The position numbers and the translations under genes were made by a program. The notes under the pieces were generated by a model that was not told the DNA's origin, made no database searches, and worked only from the letters and a program-made list of their open reading frames with translations. 64,000 nt of DNA, from assembly GCA_023437225.1 (NCBI GenBank), contig JAEZGS010000014.1, positions 62,001-126,000 of the forward strand, written 5' to 3'. Numbering within the stretch: the first letter of the stretch is position 1; each line of letters opens with the position of its first letter. Origin of the DNA: Bacteroidota bacterium. Its GTDB lineage: Bacteria; Bacteroidota; Bacteroidia; Chitinophagales; Chitinophagaceae. Below are positions 9,349 through 19,058 of the stretch, in pieces.

Positions 9349-9394
9349 CACACTAGCACACTAGCACACTAGCATACTAGCATACTAGCATACT
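9341..9394. repeat. Inverted TGCTAATG-type octamer array
   Basis: About seven octamers of the form CACTAGCA/CATACTAG run up to the scpA stop codon. They are the reverse complement of the array at 8958-9020, so the four-helix remnant is bracketed by inverted copies. The TAG stop of the remnant lies in the first unit. Confidence 0.85.
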
Positions 9395-9395
9395 A

Positions 9396-10208
9396 TTATT
9401 CAAAGCTTCCAAACACCACTTCCTCTTCTTCCGGGCGTTCTTCATTGAACTCAAGGATGAAATTGTTCTTTCCTTCGCCGATCATGATCTGCATGTACTT
9501 CATTTGTACAAGTTCGAGCATCGACAGGAATAAGAATATCGCATGTACACGGTCCTCACAGTGCTGGAAGATCTTTTCAAATGACACGATCTTTTCCTTT
9601 CTTACAGACTCAAGCATGAAATGGCGACTTTCCTCCATGGTGTAATTGTATCGCACCACGGTATGTACCGGTTTAAAATTGCGGGCTTCAACACGTTTCA
9701 TTACGCGCTCGAAAGCTTTCATCAACTTAAACAACGTGATCGCCTGGATCTCGGTTCCCTCGCCACTTTCCTCACCGATATGACTGAGCTCGCGCTGTAT
9801 GTTACCGCGTTTAACCATCAGCATTCGGATAGCTTCCATTTCCTGCAGCCTGTTTGAAGCTTCTTTGAAACGTTTATATTCAAGTAGCTTATCGATAAGT
9901 TCCTGTCGCGGATCGATCTCATTGCCCTGCGCATCGATCTCCTTTCGCGGCAGCAACATCTTCGCCTTGATCCTCATCAGCGTCGAAACAAATAGTATGA
10001 ACTCACTGGACAACTCAATATTCAGGCTCTCCTGGTCGTGGATATAATTCAGGAAGTCCTTGATGATATTGGTAATGGGAATATTATAAATATCGAGCTC
10101 GTCCCTTTCGATGAAGAAAAGAAGGAGGTCGAACGGACCTTCAAATTGTGGGAGTTTTATCTGGTATGTTTCCTGGCTCACTGGTACAAATTTATTTGCA
10201 ACCCGCAT
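9396..10208 (-). CDS. scpA: Segregation and condensation protein A
   Basis: A 270-residue kleisin. The N-terminal LPQFEGPFDLLLFFIERDELDIYN and IPITNIIKDFLNYI segments are the ScpA signature that binds the SMC neck; the C-terminal winged helix (about 190-250, IVSFEKIFQHCEDRVHAIFLF) binds the SMC head. With SMC and ScpB it forms the bacterial condensin used in chromosome segregation. No scpB or smc gene is adjacent. It follows dxs on the same strand after 118 bp. The gene ends within two bases of an octamer repeat array. Confidence 0.92.
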   Translation of the reverse strand: MRVANKFVPVSQETYQIKLPQFEGPFDLLLFFIERDELDIYNIPITNIIKDFLNYIHDQESLNIELSSEFILFVSTLMRIKAKMLLPRKEIDAQGNEIDPRQELIDKLLEYKRFKEASNRLQEMEAIRMLMVKRGNIQRELSHIGEESGEGTEIQAITLFKLMKAFERVMKRVEARNFKPVHTVVRYNYTMEESRHFMLESVRKEKIVSFEKIFQHCEDRVHAIFLFLSMLELVQMKYMQIMIGEGKNNFILEFNEERPEEEEVVFGSFE

Positions 10209-10326
10209 CAGGGCTGCTTACCGACAAACCTAGCATAAATCCTCATAAATGCAGATTGGGGCGTGAAGATGTAATCAACAAGAAATCCACCTTGCTGCCA
10301 TGGAAAAAAGAAACTGCTTGTGTATG

Positions 10327-12243
10327 TCAGATCTTCACCTTAAGTCCTACCAGCGAGCGCACTGTTTGTACAATGCCGGCGGCGTCATAACCGCATTCGG
10401 TGTAAAGTTCTTTAAGTGTACCGTGCTCAACGAGTCGGTCGGGGATGCCAAGTATTTTTACCTGTGCCTGGTAATTGTTTTCGTTCATGAATTCCAATAT
10501 CGCAGTACCAAATCCTCCTACCACAGTTCCATCTTCCACGGTAACGATCTTGTCGTATTTGCTGAATACTTCATGCAACAGTTCTTCATCCAGCGGTTTT
10601 GCAAATCGCATATCGTAGTGCGCCGGATCAACGCCATCTGCACGCAATTCACGTATCGCCTGTGTTGCAAAATTTCCAGGGTGGCCGAACGTAAGTATTG
10701 CTACCTCGCTTCCATCTTTTATCTTTCTTCCCTTTCCAATGGGTATCTCGCTAAACGGAGTTTTCCATTCAGGCATAACACCTTCACCGCGAGGATAGCG
10801 AATCACTATAGGATCTTTTGTTGAATCGAGTTGTGCTGTGTACATCAGGTTGCGCAATTCCGATTCGTTCATTGGGGCGGAAATGATCATTCCCGGTACA
10901 CATCGCATGTATGCTATATCGTATGCTCCATGATGGGTTGGTCCGTCTTCGCCAACGAGTCCGGCACGATCCAGGCAGAATATCACCGGCAAATGCTGTA
11001 TTGCCGCGTCGTGCAATACCTGGTCGTAGGCCCTTTGCATGAACGATGAGTAGATATTACAGAACACTTTCATGCCCTGTGTGGCCATGCCGGCGCTTAA
11101 GGTAACCGCATGTTGTTCGCAAATGCCCACATCAAATGCTCGATCCGGCATTTTTTCCATCATGAATTTCATTGATGATCCGGAAGGCATTGCGGGGGTT
11201 ATCCCGAATATCTTTTGATTATTTTCTGCAAGCTCAATAATGGTGTGACCGAAAACATCCTGGTATTTCGGAGGTTGAGGTGCCGTGTAAGTCTTCTTGA
11301 AAATCTCACCGGTGATCTTATCAAACAAACCAGGGGCATGCCACTTGGTTTGATCGGCTTCTGCCAGTGAATAACCCTTGCCCTTCACCGTCACAATGTG
11401 CAGTATCTTGGGACCGGGAATATTCTGTAAATCGTTCAGGGTATCAACCAGCTTCGATATATTATGGCCGTCGATAGGACCAAAATAGCGAAGCTTCAAT
11501 GCCTCAAAAAGATTGCTGCTCTTTGTGATAAAACCCTTGATGCTGTGTTCCAGTTTGGAGGCTACTTCGCGACTGAAATTTGCGCCAACGGGCAATTTGC
11601 CGAGTGCCTTCCAGATATCGTCCTTGAACTTATTATAAGTGGGAGATGTTGTGATGTCCGTAAGATATTCTTTGAGTGCACCCACATTAGGGTCGATGCT
11701 CATGCAGTTATCGTTCAGGATGATCAGCATGTCGGTGTCTGCAACACCGGCATGATTCATTCCTTCGAACGCAAGACCCGCAGTCATTGCGCCATCGCCA
11801 ATAACAGCAATAGCCTTTCGGTCTTCACCCTTATATTTTGCGGCCATAGCCATCCCAAGCGCGGCCGATATTGATGTTGAAGAATGCCCTACGCCAAAAC
11901 TGTCGTATTCACTTTCGGTTCTTTTCGGAAAGCCGCTAAGACCCTTGTATTTACGGTTTGATTTAAAACTGTCGCGTCGTCCTGTGAGTATCTTATGACC
12001 GTATGCCTGGTGGCCCACGTCCCATACAAGCTGGTCGTACGGCGTGTTGTACACGTAGTGAAGCGCAACGCTGAGTTCGACCACACCCAGGCTCGCAGCA
12101 AAATGCCCACCGTGAACACTCACGGTGTCAATAATGTATTGCCGCAATTCGTCACATAGCTGGCTGAGCTGTTCTCTTCGTAGTTGCTTCAGGTCGGCTG
12201 GTGAGTTCACCATCTGCAGCAGTGGCCCTGGTGTTATCTCCAT
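10327..12243 (-). CDS. dxs: 1-deoxy-D-xylulose-5-phosphate synthase
   Basis: A complete 638-residue thiamine-diphosphate enzyme that joins pyruvate and glyceraldehyde 3-phosphate in the first step of the MEP isoprenoid pathway. The N-terminal domain carries VHGGHFAASLGVVELSVAL and the ThDP/Mg motif GDGAMTAGLAFEGMNHAG near residues 150-167. The transketolase-like middle and C-terminal domains follow, including GICEQHAVTLSAGMA near 373 and the DRAGLVGEDGPTHHGAYD loop near 416. It shows that isoprenoid precursors are made by the MEP route here, relevant to the type I isomerase at 62543 and the GGGP synthase at 24700. Confidence 0.96.
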   Translation of the reverse strand: MEITPGPLLQMVNSPADLKQLRREQLSQLCDELRQYIIDTVSVHGGHFAASLGVVELSVALHYVYNTPYDQLVWDVGHQAYGHKILTGRRDSFKSNRKYKGLSGFPKRTESEYDSFGVGHSSTSISAALGMAMAAKYKGEDRKAIAVIGDGAMTAGLAFEGMNHAGVADTDMLIILNDNCMSIDPNVGALKEYLTDITTSPTYNKFKDDIWKALGKLPVGANFSREVASKLEHSIKGFITKSSNLFEALKLRYFGPIDGHNISKLVDTLNDLQNIPGPKILHIVTVKGKGYSLAEADQTKWHAPGLFDKITGEIFKKTYTAPQPPKYQDVFGHTIIELAENNQKIFGITPAMPSGSSMKFMMEKMPDRAFDVGICEQHAVTLSAGMATQGMKVFCNIYSSFMQRAYDQVLHDAAIQHLPVIFCLDRAGLVGEDGPTHHGAYDIAYMRCVPGMIISAPMNESELRNLMYTAQLDSTKDPIVIRYPRGEGVMPEWKTPFSEIPIGKGRKIKDGSEVAILTFGHPGNFATQAIRELRADGVDPAHYDMRFAKPLDEELLHEVFSKYDKIVTVEDGTVVGGFGTAILEFMNENNYQAQVKILGIPDRLVEHGTLKELYTECGYDAAGIVQTVRSLVGLKVKI

Positions 12244-12411
12244 TCAACAGTTTTAAGGTGGTAAAATTAACGTAAATAAGAGGCAGATGGTATAATCGCC
12301 CCTGTTACAGATAAAATAAATTATGCCAATTGCAAAACATTGAGGAACAACAACTATCTTGATTCTTCTGCCACATATCCTAAAAAAGACCGCTTTATTA
12401 GCCTCGTTTCC

Positions 12412-12419
12412 TAGATTTG
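12412..12419 (+). promoter_or_regulatory. Candidate -7 promoter element for the LytS/LytTR pair
   Basis: TAGATTTG matches TAnnTTTG exactly, 10 bp before the ATG at 12430. Transcription would start almost at the start codon, giving a very short or absent leader. No good -33 element was found. Confidence 0.35.
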
Positions 12420-12429
12420 TTTTATCCGT

Positions 12430-13479
12430 ATGAGCATTTTCAAGAGAATATCGAATTATTGGTTTTGCCAATTTATGGGTTGGGGTCTGGTGGGTTTATC
12501 AATCCTCTTCTATGCCTATACTTTCCGGCAGGATATTACCGGCAATTATTTACTTAAGATCCTGATCGTAATCGTTTCGGGAATATCGAGTACGCATCTG
12601 CTTCGGATGTTCATCAAGCGCCGTAACTGGTTGCTGTTGCCCACCGAAAAGGTACTGCTGCGCATGGGTGTTGCCATCATCGCAACAAGCCTGTTGTTCA
12701 GTCTGCTGGTCATGGGATTGAACGAAGTGTTTGATCTTACAGAGAACCGCAAGGGGCTCGACTTTTCCACCCGTTTATTTGCAAACATTCTGAATATCGG
12801 GATATACATCATACCCTGGGTGCTGTTGTATTATATCTACCACTACATGGAAAAAAGCCGCCGGCAGCAGCTCGATACATTGAAGTTGGAATCGCTGGTA
12901 AAGGAACTGGAATTGAAGACGATCAAATCGCACATCAACCCGCATTTTATTTTCAATGCATTGAACAGCATCCGTGCCTTGATCGATGAGAACCCTGGTC
13001 GCGCGCGTAATGCGATCACCGAACTCAGCAATATTCTACGAAGCAGTATGCAAACAGAGAAGCAGGAGACGGTTCCATTTGAAAAAGAATTGAACATCGT
13101 GAAGGATTACCTTGCATTGGAACATATCCGCTTTGAAGACCGGTTGCAGATCGAATACAAGATCGATGAAGATACTTTGGATCAGCCGGTTCCTCCCATG
13201 ATGTTGCAGACGTTGGTAGAAAACGCCATCAAGCACGGTATTGGTAAGCAAATGAGCGGAGGTGTTGTGAAAGTTGTTTCGGATTTTAAAGAAGATTATC
13301 ACGAACTGATTGTACAGAATTCCGGTAAATTGAACGGTGAATATAATGGTGATGGATTTGGTTTGTCGAGTACAAAGAATCGCCTTCAATTGTTATTCGG
13401 CAACAAAGCAAATTTTACCATAAAGCAGATCGACGGAATGGTTGAAGCACGAGTGCTGATCCCCGTTGGCATAAACTAA
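12430..13479 (+). CDS. LytS-type sensor histidine kinase
   Basis: A 349-residue membrane kinase. Four hydrophobic segments occupy about residues 12-135 and no separate sensor domain is visible. The His_kinase motif IKSHINPHFIFNALNSIRAL (near 160-180) contains the phosphorylated His. The HATPase N-box follows as LQTLVENAIKHGIG near 258-271, with the G box DGFGLSSTKNRL near 317. It is 5 bp upstream of its LytTR response regulator, forming a standard two-component pair. The signal and target genes are unknown; the M28 peptidase gene just downstream is a possible target by position only. Confidence 0.9.
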   Translation: MSIFKRISNYWFCQFMGWGLVGLSILFYAYTFRQDITGNYLLKILIVIVSGISSTHLLRMFIKRRNWLLLPTEKVLLRMGVAIIATSLLFSLLVMGLNEVFDLTENRKGLDFSTRLFANILNIGIYIIPWVLLYYIYHYMEKSRRQQLDTLKLESLVKELELKTIKSHINPHFIFNALNSIRALIDENPGRARNAITELSNILRSSMQTEKQETVPFEKELNIVKDYLALEHIRFEDRLQIEYKIDEDTLDQPVPPMMLQTLVENAIKHGIGKQMSGGVVKVVSDFKEDYHELIVQNSGKLNGEYNGDGFGLSSTKNRLQLLFGNKANFTIKQIDGMVEARVLIPVGIN

Positions 13480-13484
13480 AGAAA

Positions 13485-14216
13485 ATGATCAAAGCCTTAA
13501 TCATCGACGATGAACGCCTTGCCCGCAGCGAATTGAGAAAGATGCTGCAGGATCACCCCGAAATTGAAGTTATAGGTGAAGCTGCTAATGCCGAAGAGGG
13601 AGTTGAAAAAATTGAAGGACTCAATCCTGAGCTGGTATTTCTCGACATTCAGATGCCCGGAAAAACCGGATTTGAATTGCTTTCCGAACTCGATCGTACA
13701 CCCAATGTGATTTTCACAACCGCTTACGATGAATATGCTTTGAAAGCTTTTGAAGTGAATGCATTGGATTATTTGTTGAAACCTGTTGAGCCGAAACGAC
13801 TAGCAGATGCGATTCAAAAACTTCATGCACAGGAAGAACGTGAACAGAACCCTGCGAACATCAACATCAACAGGTCGATATTATCAGAGAGTGACCAGGT
13901 TTTTGTGAAGGATGGTGAACGCTGCTGGTTTGTGAAATTATCTGATATACGCTTGTTCGAAAGCGTTGGCAATTATGCGAAAGTATATTTCGGAACGAAT
14001 AAACCGTTGATCTTAAAGTCGCTCAACGCACTTGAAGAGCGACTGGATGAAAAAGTTTTCTTTCGTGCGAACAGGAAACATATTGTGAACCTGCGACTGA
14101 TCGATAAGATCGAACCTTATTTTAACGGTGGTTTGCTGCTTGAATTAAAAGGCGGTGAGAAGATAGAGGTAAGTCGCCGCCAGACCGTAAAGTTCAAAGA
14201 AATGATGAGTCTGTGA
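13485..14216 (+). CDS. LytTR-family response regulator
   Basis: The 243-residue product has a receiver domain (1-120) with acidic pocket DDERLA, phosphoacceptor Asp in VFLDIQMPG near residue 57, and the conserved Lys in LLKPVEP. A LytTR DNA-binding domain follows (about 140-243), seen in FVKDGERCWFVKLSDIRLFE and GNYAKVYF, ending with RKHIVNL and SRRQTVKFKEM. It is the partner of the kinase 5 bp upstream. LytTR regulators often control surface and cell-wall functions; the regulon here is not visible. Confidence 0.92.
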   Translation: MIKALIIDDERLARSELRKMLQDHPEIEVIGEAANAEEGVEKIEGLNPELVFLDIQMPGKTGFELLSELDRTPNVIFTTAYDEYALKAFEVNALDYLLKPVEPKRLADAIQKLHAQEEREQNPANININRSILSESDQVFVKDGERCWFVKLSDIRLFESVGNYAKVYFGTNKPLILKSLNALEERLDEKVFFRANRKHIVNLRLIDKIEPYFNGGLLLELKGGEKIEVSRRQTVKFKEMMSL

Positions 14217-14279
14217 TTAAACGAATAATATTATACATATAATTGCGCTTCATCGAATCCGATCCAATCAAACAATCAT

Positions 14280-15569
14280 ATGAGAAGAATTTTTTTCAGG
14301 GCAACATTAATTTGTTGCCTTCATGTTTTCGTAGCAGTTCCGGTTATTAATGCACAATCGTCGAATGGTGCAGTTATAAACGTTACAGAAGTTGAGCGTA
14401 TTGAACGTTTCCTTGCGTCCGATGAATTGAAGGGCCGTGCAGTGTTCACCCCAGGCATAGAGAAAGCTGCAGAATTTATTGCAGAGGAATTTAAGAAAGC
14501 AGGATTGAAGCCAGTGAATGGTTCATACTTCCAGGAGTTTACAATGAATCGCAACAGGTTTGTTTCTGCAAATGGAACTATCAACGGTGCTGCAGTAGAC
14601 CCACGTAATATCGTTGGTTTTTCATCTTCCAATGAGATTCGGATGGATCAAAACTCGGGCTATAAAGTGGAAAAGATATCTCCCACAGATACGCTGTATC
14701 CGAAGATGCAACGGCTGTTGCAGGATGATAACAACTACATTGTGTTTATAGATAATGCGCACATGCGGATGTTCAACAGTCTGAAACGTTTCCGTAGGGA
14801 AAGTACTCCGATGAAGAAGAATGTTGTGGCGATACTCACGAATGAAACGCCTTCTTCATACAATGTTGAGTTCAGGCAGGAAGTGACTCCATTGAAGCTT
14901 CGAAATGTAGTGGGAATGTTGCCCGGAAAGAAGAAGAATGATGAGCAGGTGATCTTTTCTGCACATTATGACCACGTGGGTATTGGAAAGCCAACGGCTG
15001 AAGGCGATTCTATCTATAATGGTGCTAACGATGACGCATCCGGAACAACGGCGGTGATATTATTAGCGAATCATTTCGCGAAGCAAAAGAACAATGAGAG
15101 AACCCTCGTGTTTGCTGCATTCACTGCTGAGGAAACGGGTGGCCATGGTTCAAAATATTTTTCCAACCAGTTTGATCCAAAGAAGATCGTTGCGATGTTC
15201 AACATTGAAATGATCGGAACGGAGAGCAAGTGGGGAAAGAATTCTGCCTACATCACGGGATTTGATAAAACCGATATGGGGACGATCCTGGCAAAGAATC
15301 TTGAAGGTTCGGAATTTACTTTCCATCCAGATCCCTATCCCGATCAAAACCTTTTTTACAGAAGTGATAATGCAACATTGGCGCGACTCGGTGTACCTGC
15401 ACATACCATCTCTACGTCGAAGATGGACAGTGAAAAATATTATCATACCGCCGATGATGAGATAGAAACACTCGACCTGCAAAATATGGCGCGCATCATT
15501 GAAGCCATTGCGAAAAGTTCTGTCTCTATTGTAGCGGGGAAAGATGCGCCGACGAGAGTAGCGAATTAA
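14280..15569 (+). CDS. Secreted M28-family metallopeptidase
   Basis: A 429-residue exported aminopeptidase-type enzyme with a signal peptide cut near INAQ (residue 25). The dizinc ligands are recognisable in order: FSAHYDHVG (His and Asp), YNGANDDASGT (bridging Asp), FTAEETGGHGS (general base and ligand Glu), NIEMIGTE (Asp position replaced by Glu, as in some M28 branches) and a C-terminal YYHTADDEIETL (His). M28 peptidases release N-terminal amino acids from peptides in the periplasm or outside the cell. It lies 63 bp after the LytTR regulator and converges with argH across a repeat array. Confidence 0.88.
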   Translation: MRRIFFRATLICCLHVFVAVPVINAQSSNGAVINVTEVERIERFLASDELKGRAVFTPGIEKAAEFIAEEFKKAGLKPVNGSYFQEFTMNRNRFVSANGTINGAAVDPRNIVGFSSSNEIRMDQNSGYKVEKISPTDTLYPKMQRLLQDDNNYIVFIDNAHMRMFNSLKRFRRESTPMKKNVVAILTNETPSSYNVEFRQEVTPLKLRNVVGMLPGKKKNDEQVIFSAHYDHVGIGKPTAEGDSIYNGANDDASGTTAVILLANHFAKQKNNERTLVFAAFTAEETGGHGSKYFSNQFDPKKIVAMFNIEMIGTESKWGKNSAYITGFDKTDMGTILAKNLEGSEFTFHPDPYPDQNLFYRSDNATLARLGVPAHTISTSKMDSEKYYHTADDEIETLDLQNMARIIEAIAKSSVSIVAGKDAPTRVAN

Positions 15570-15576
15570 CGAAACA

Positions 15577-15645
15577 GGAAATGGGAAATGGGAAATGGGA
15601 AATGGGAATGTCGCCGATTACTGATTACCGATTACCGATTACCTA
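15577..15645. repeat. Repeat array: GGGAAAT heptamers then CGATTAC heptamers
   Basis: This lies in the convergent gap between the M28 peptidase and argH. Four AAATGGG units lead through GTCGC into CGATTACTGATTACCGATTACC units. The GTCGCCGATTAC junction is the same as in the arrays at 5617 (minus strand) and 62525. There is no poly-T hairpin. Confidence 0.85.
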
Positions 15646-15675
15646 TAGCCTCTCCTTCGTTTCTCTGGTTCTAGG

Positions 15676-16980
15676 TTATCTATTAAATCTTGCGAGTACC
15701 TTATTCATTGCCTCCGCAATCTGATCGTTGCACAGGTTGCCGAGGCTACCTTCATGCGTATGATTTAGTGGCTTTGAGTGATCGAAATTAAATTTGCCAT
15801 CGTTGATCTGATTTCCCACCTGCTGGTATGCGTCGCGAAATGGGATGCCTTTATTTACAAGTTCATTCACGGCTTCTACGCTAAAGATGTATTTATACTT
15901 TTCGTCTGAAAGTATGTTTTCTTTCACCTCGACATGCGATACCATCAATGCGGTCATGTCAAGACAATTTTTCAATTCATTAATTGCCGGGAAAAGTATC
16001 TCCTTCGTTAATTGAAGATCGCGATGATATCCTGAAGGAAGATTCGTTAATAACAATGTCAATTCGTTGGGAACCGATTGAAGCCTGTTGCATTTCCCGC
16101 GTATCAGCTCGTACACATCCGGGTTTTTTTTGTGCGGCATGATGCTACTTCCCGTTGTCAATTCCGGAGGATAACTGATGAAGTCGAAATTCTGATTCAA
16201 ATAAAGACAGTTATCCATTGCAAAGCGGCCAATCGTAACGGCGATAGCAGCTATTGCCACCGCTACAAATTTCTCTGTCTTCCCGCGTGACATCTGCGCG
16301 TATACCGAATTGTAATGCATCGCTTCAAATTCAAGCAGACGAGTTGTAATGTCTCGCTTCAACGGAAATGAAGATCCATACCCGGCCCCGGAGCCTAACG
16401 GATTTTTGTTTGTAACGGCATAAGCGGCGGCGAGCATTTCTAAATCATCAACGAGGCTTTCGGCGTATGCTCCAAACCAAAGACCGAAAGACGAGGGCAT
16501 TGCTATTTGTAAGTGCGTGTAACCAGGGAGTAAAACATTTTTATGTTGCTCGCTCTTATGAAGCAAGAGTTCAAATACCTGCGCAACCTTGTCCTTGGTT
16601 TCTTGTAACTGGGCGCGAAGAAATAATTTAATGTCTACTGCTACCTGGTCGTTGCGACTGCGGCCGCTATGAATTTTCTTGCCAATGTCGCCGATCTTTT
16701 TTGTTAACAGGAATTCAACCTGTGAGTGTACGTCCTCGATTCCTGGTTCAATTGTAAAACCGCCTTCGGCGATTTGAGCAGCGATCTCATTCAGTCCATC
16801 AACCGCCTGCAGCATCTCTTCTTTTTGCATGAGTCCTGCTTCCGCAAGCATTTTGACATGAGCGATGGAGCCCTGCACATCGTGTGCAGCAAGCAGTATA
16901 TCAAATTCCGGATCCCTGCCAACCGTGAAGGCTTCTATCAATTGTGATGTGCTGGTATTTTCTTTGCTCCAAAGTTTCAT
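15676..16980 (-). CDS. argH: Argininosuccinate lyase
   Basis: A 434-residue member of the fumarase/ASL superfamily that cleaves argininosuccinate to arginine and fumarate, the last step of arginine synthesis. Signature blocks are IHSGRSRNDQVAVDIKLFLR near residue 100, the PGYTHLQIAMPSSFGLWF segment, and the catalytic-loop motif GSSIMPHKKNPD near 279-290. It is the last gene of the arginine operon and overlaps the deacetylase gene upstream by 4 bp, which suggests translational coupling. Confidence 0.95.
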   Translation of the reverse strand: MKLWSKENTSTSQLIEAFTVGRDPEFDILLAAHDVQGSIAHVKMLAEAGLMQKEEMLQAVDGLNEIAAQIAEGGFTIEPGIEDVHSQVEFLLTKKIGDIGKKIHSGRSRNDQVAVDIKLFLRAQLQETKDKVAQVFELLLHKSEQHKNVLLPGYTHLQIAMPSSFGLWFGAYAESLVDDLEMLAAAYAVTNKNPLGSGAGYGSSFPLKRDITTRLLEFEAMHYNSVYAQMSRGKTEKFVAVAIAAIAVTIGRFAMDNCLYLNQNFDFISYPPELTTGSSIMPHKKNPDVYELIRGKCNRLQSVPNELTLLLTNLPSGYHRDLQLTKEILFPAINELKNCLDMTALMVSHVEVKENILSDEKYKYIFSVEAVNELVNKGIPFRDAYQQVGNQINDGKFNFDHSKPLNHTHEGSLGNLCNDQIAEAMNKVLARFNR

Positions 16981-18059
16981 GCTATAACTTTTTCCAGTAA
17001 CTGAATGTATAGTTGAATGCCATGCTTGATTTCTTCAAGGTATATAAATTCATCTGCAGTATGGCTTCGCGCCGAATCGCCGGGACCGAGCTTTAGCGCA
17101 GGAAAAGGCATCAGTGCCTTATCTGAAGTAGTGGGAGACCCGTAAGCTTTTCGCCCTAACTCCAATCCCGCACGAACAAGTGGATGGTCCATTGCGATGG
17201 TTGATGAACGCATACGCATGCTCCTTGGCTGAACGGTGCTTGAAATACGGGTTGTGATGGTTTCGACAACTTCCTCGAATGTATACAGTTCATTAATTCG
17301 CGCATCTATTACAAACTGGCATGATGCCGGAACAACATTGTGCGCTTTGTTATCAGTATTGATTACAGTAACACTCATCTTCACCGGGCCGAGCAGTGGC
17401 GATACCTTTTCAAAACGATGATTCTTTATCCAGTGAATATCTTCCAATGCCTTATATAAAGCATTTTCTCCTTCCTCTCTTGCAGCATGCCCCGCAACTC
17501 CTGAACTCGTGCAATCCATTACCAGCAAGCCACGTTCAGCTACCGCAAGTTGTAGCAAGGTGGGCTCTCCAACTATAGCACAATCAATTTTATCAAGAAG
17601 CGGTAAAAGCATTTCAATTCCATCTCGACCCGATATCTCTTCCTCGGCCGTTGCCGCGAAAAGGATGTTGTATCGCATGTCCTCGCGCGAATGGAAATAC
17701 AGGAACGTTGCAAAAAGCGAAACAAGAGATCCACCTGCATCATTTGAACCCAGGCCGAATAGTTTTCCATCTTCTATCACTGCGCTGAATGGGTCGCGTG
17801 TATAACCCTTGTTAGGTTTCACCGTATCGTGATGAGAGTTCAGAAGTATTGTAGGAAGTGATTCGTTATAGTGACGATTGTACGCATATACATTGTTCTT
17901 GATTCTTGTATGAACAATGCCATGAGTCCCGAGATAGCGGGTAAGTATGCCAGCGGTTTGATCTTCTTCTTTACTGAATGACGGAGTAGAGATTAATTCT
18001 CTTAGCAGGGCGACTGCTTCGTCATTCAGTTGTTTCAATTGATCGTTCGTCATACGCAA
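16977..18059 (-). CDS. M20 metallopeptidase, probable N-acylcitrulline/N-acylornithine deacylase
   Basis: A 360-residue M20 hydrolase. Zinc ligands and catalytic residues appear in NSHHDTV (near 76-82), GSNDAGGSL (near 106), ATAEEEISG (near 138) and VGEPTLL (near 165), and a dimerisation domain lies at about 180-290. In pathways with an N-acylornithine carbamoyltransferase the acyl group leaves after carbamoylation, so this enzyme would free citrulline from N-acetyl- or N-succinylcitrulline. That role is inferred from its place between argB and argH; ArgE-type deacetylation of acetylornithine is the alternative. Confidence 0.85.
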   Translation of the reverse strand: MRMTNDQLKQLNDEAVALLRELISTPSFSKEEDQTAGILTRYLGTHGIVHTRIKNNVYAYNRHYNESLPTILLNSHHDTVKPNKGYTRDPFSAVIEDGKLFGLGSNDAGGSLVSLFATFLYFHSREDMRYNILFAATAEEEISGRDGIEMLLPLLDKIDCAIVGEPTLLQLAVAERGLLVMDCTSSGVAGHAAREEGENALYKALEDIHWIKNHRFEKVSPLLGPVKMSVTVINTDNKAHNVVPASCQFVIDARINELYTFEEVVETITTRISSTVQPRSMRMRSSTIAMDHPLVRAGLELGRKAYGSPTTSDKALMPFPALKLGPGDSARSHTADEFIYLEEIKHGIQLYIQLLEKVIA

Positions 18060-18102
18060 TTATTTGTGTCCGGTTAGGGTTGCACGATAAGCAGCTTGAT
18101 AA

Positions 18103-18879
18103 TTAATCGTTGATGATGCTGGTTCCTTCGTTGCCGTTTAATAGTGCCTGCAGCGAAGATGCTTTTCCGATGATCACTTTCTTCACTCCACTATTCAATG
18201 CGGCAAATGCATTATCCAGTTTGGGGATCATTCCGGCAAAGATCTTTCCTTCCGATTTCAATTGATGATAAAGGGCGGGATTAATTACCGGGATCACCGA
18301 TGTGTCATCATCTGCATTTAATAATACACCGGGTTTTTCAAAAGAATATACCAGTGTTACGTCAAACTCAGCGGATAGAGCTTTCGCGGTTTCCTGTGCA
18401 ATTGTATCGGCGTTTGTATTTAATAGCTGACCACTGCCATCGTGTGTTACAGGGGCAACAACGGGAATGATATCGTTCCGCAGAAACTGCGCAAGGATGT
18501 TTGTATTTATAGATTCAACATCGCCGACAAAACCATAATCGATTGTGGGATGAGAGCGTTTTGTAGAGCGAATGATGTTCGCGTCGGCACCCGATATTCC
18601 AATTGCATTGCAGTTCATCGCCTGCAATTGTGCAACGATGTTCTTGTTTATATAGCCTGCATACACCATTGTGATCACTTTAAGGGTCTCAGCATCGGTG
18701 ATCCTTCGGCCGTCAATCATCTGCTGAGGAATATTGAGCTTTGCGGCAAGGTTTGTTGCAAGCTTTCCTCCACCGTGCACAAGCACACGCGGACCCTCTA
18801 TCGCAGCAAACTGTTGCAGGAATTCTGTAAGAGCCTGTTCATTGTCAATTATGTTTCCCCCTATTTTGATTATTACCAT
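18103..18879 (-). CDS. argB: N-acylglutamate kinase (ArgB)
   Basis: The 258-residue product is an amino-acid kinase with the N-terminal IKIGGNIIDN phosphate loop, the VHGGGKLATNLAAKL motif near residue 35, and a C-terminal GMIPKLDNAFAAL block with the lysine that binds ATP phosphates. It phosphorylates N-acetylglutamate, or N-succinylglutamate if this operon uses the succinyl route. It is in the arginine operon, 154 bp after argF'; that gap holds a long repeat array directly upstream of this start. Confidence 0.93.
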   Translation of the reverse strand: MVIIKIGGNIIDNEQALTEFLQQFAAIEGPRVLVHGGGKLATNLAAKLNIPQQMIDGRRITDAETLKVITMVYAGYINKNIVAQLQAMNCNAIGISGADANIIRSTKRSHPTIDYGFVGDVESINTNILAQFLRNDIIPVVAPVTHDGSGQLLNTNADTIAQETAKALSAEFDVTLVYSFEKPGVLLNADDDTSVIPVINPALYHQLKSEGKIFAGMIPKLDNAFAALNSGVKKVIIGKASSLQALLNGNEGTSIIND

Positions 18880-18884
18880 GGTAA

Positions 18885-19058
18885 TGTGCTAGTGTGCTAG
18901 TGTGCTAATATGCTAATGTGAGAATGTGGAAATGTGAGAATGTGGAAATGTGAAAATACCGTTTCTCTGTTTCCCGTTTATCTGTTTCTCTGTTTCTCCG
19001 ACTCTCCGTTTCTCCGTTTCTCCTGATTACCGATTACCGACTACTGATTACGGAAATC
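18885..19058. repeat. Composite repeat array between argF' and argB
   Basis: On the plus strand the modules are, in order, TGCTAGTG octamers, GAATGTGGAAATGT units, GTTTCTCC octamers, and CGATTAC heptamers. The last module runs into the 3' end of argF' and supplies its final codons and stop. The array lies inside the arginine operon, so it must be transcribed with it unless a second promoter serves argB. Confidence 0.85.
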
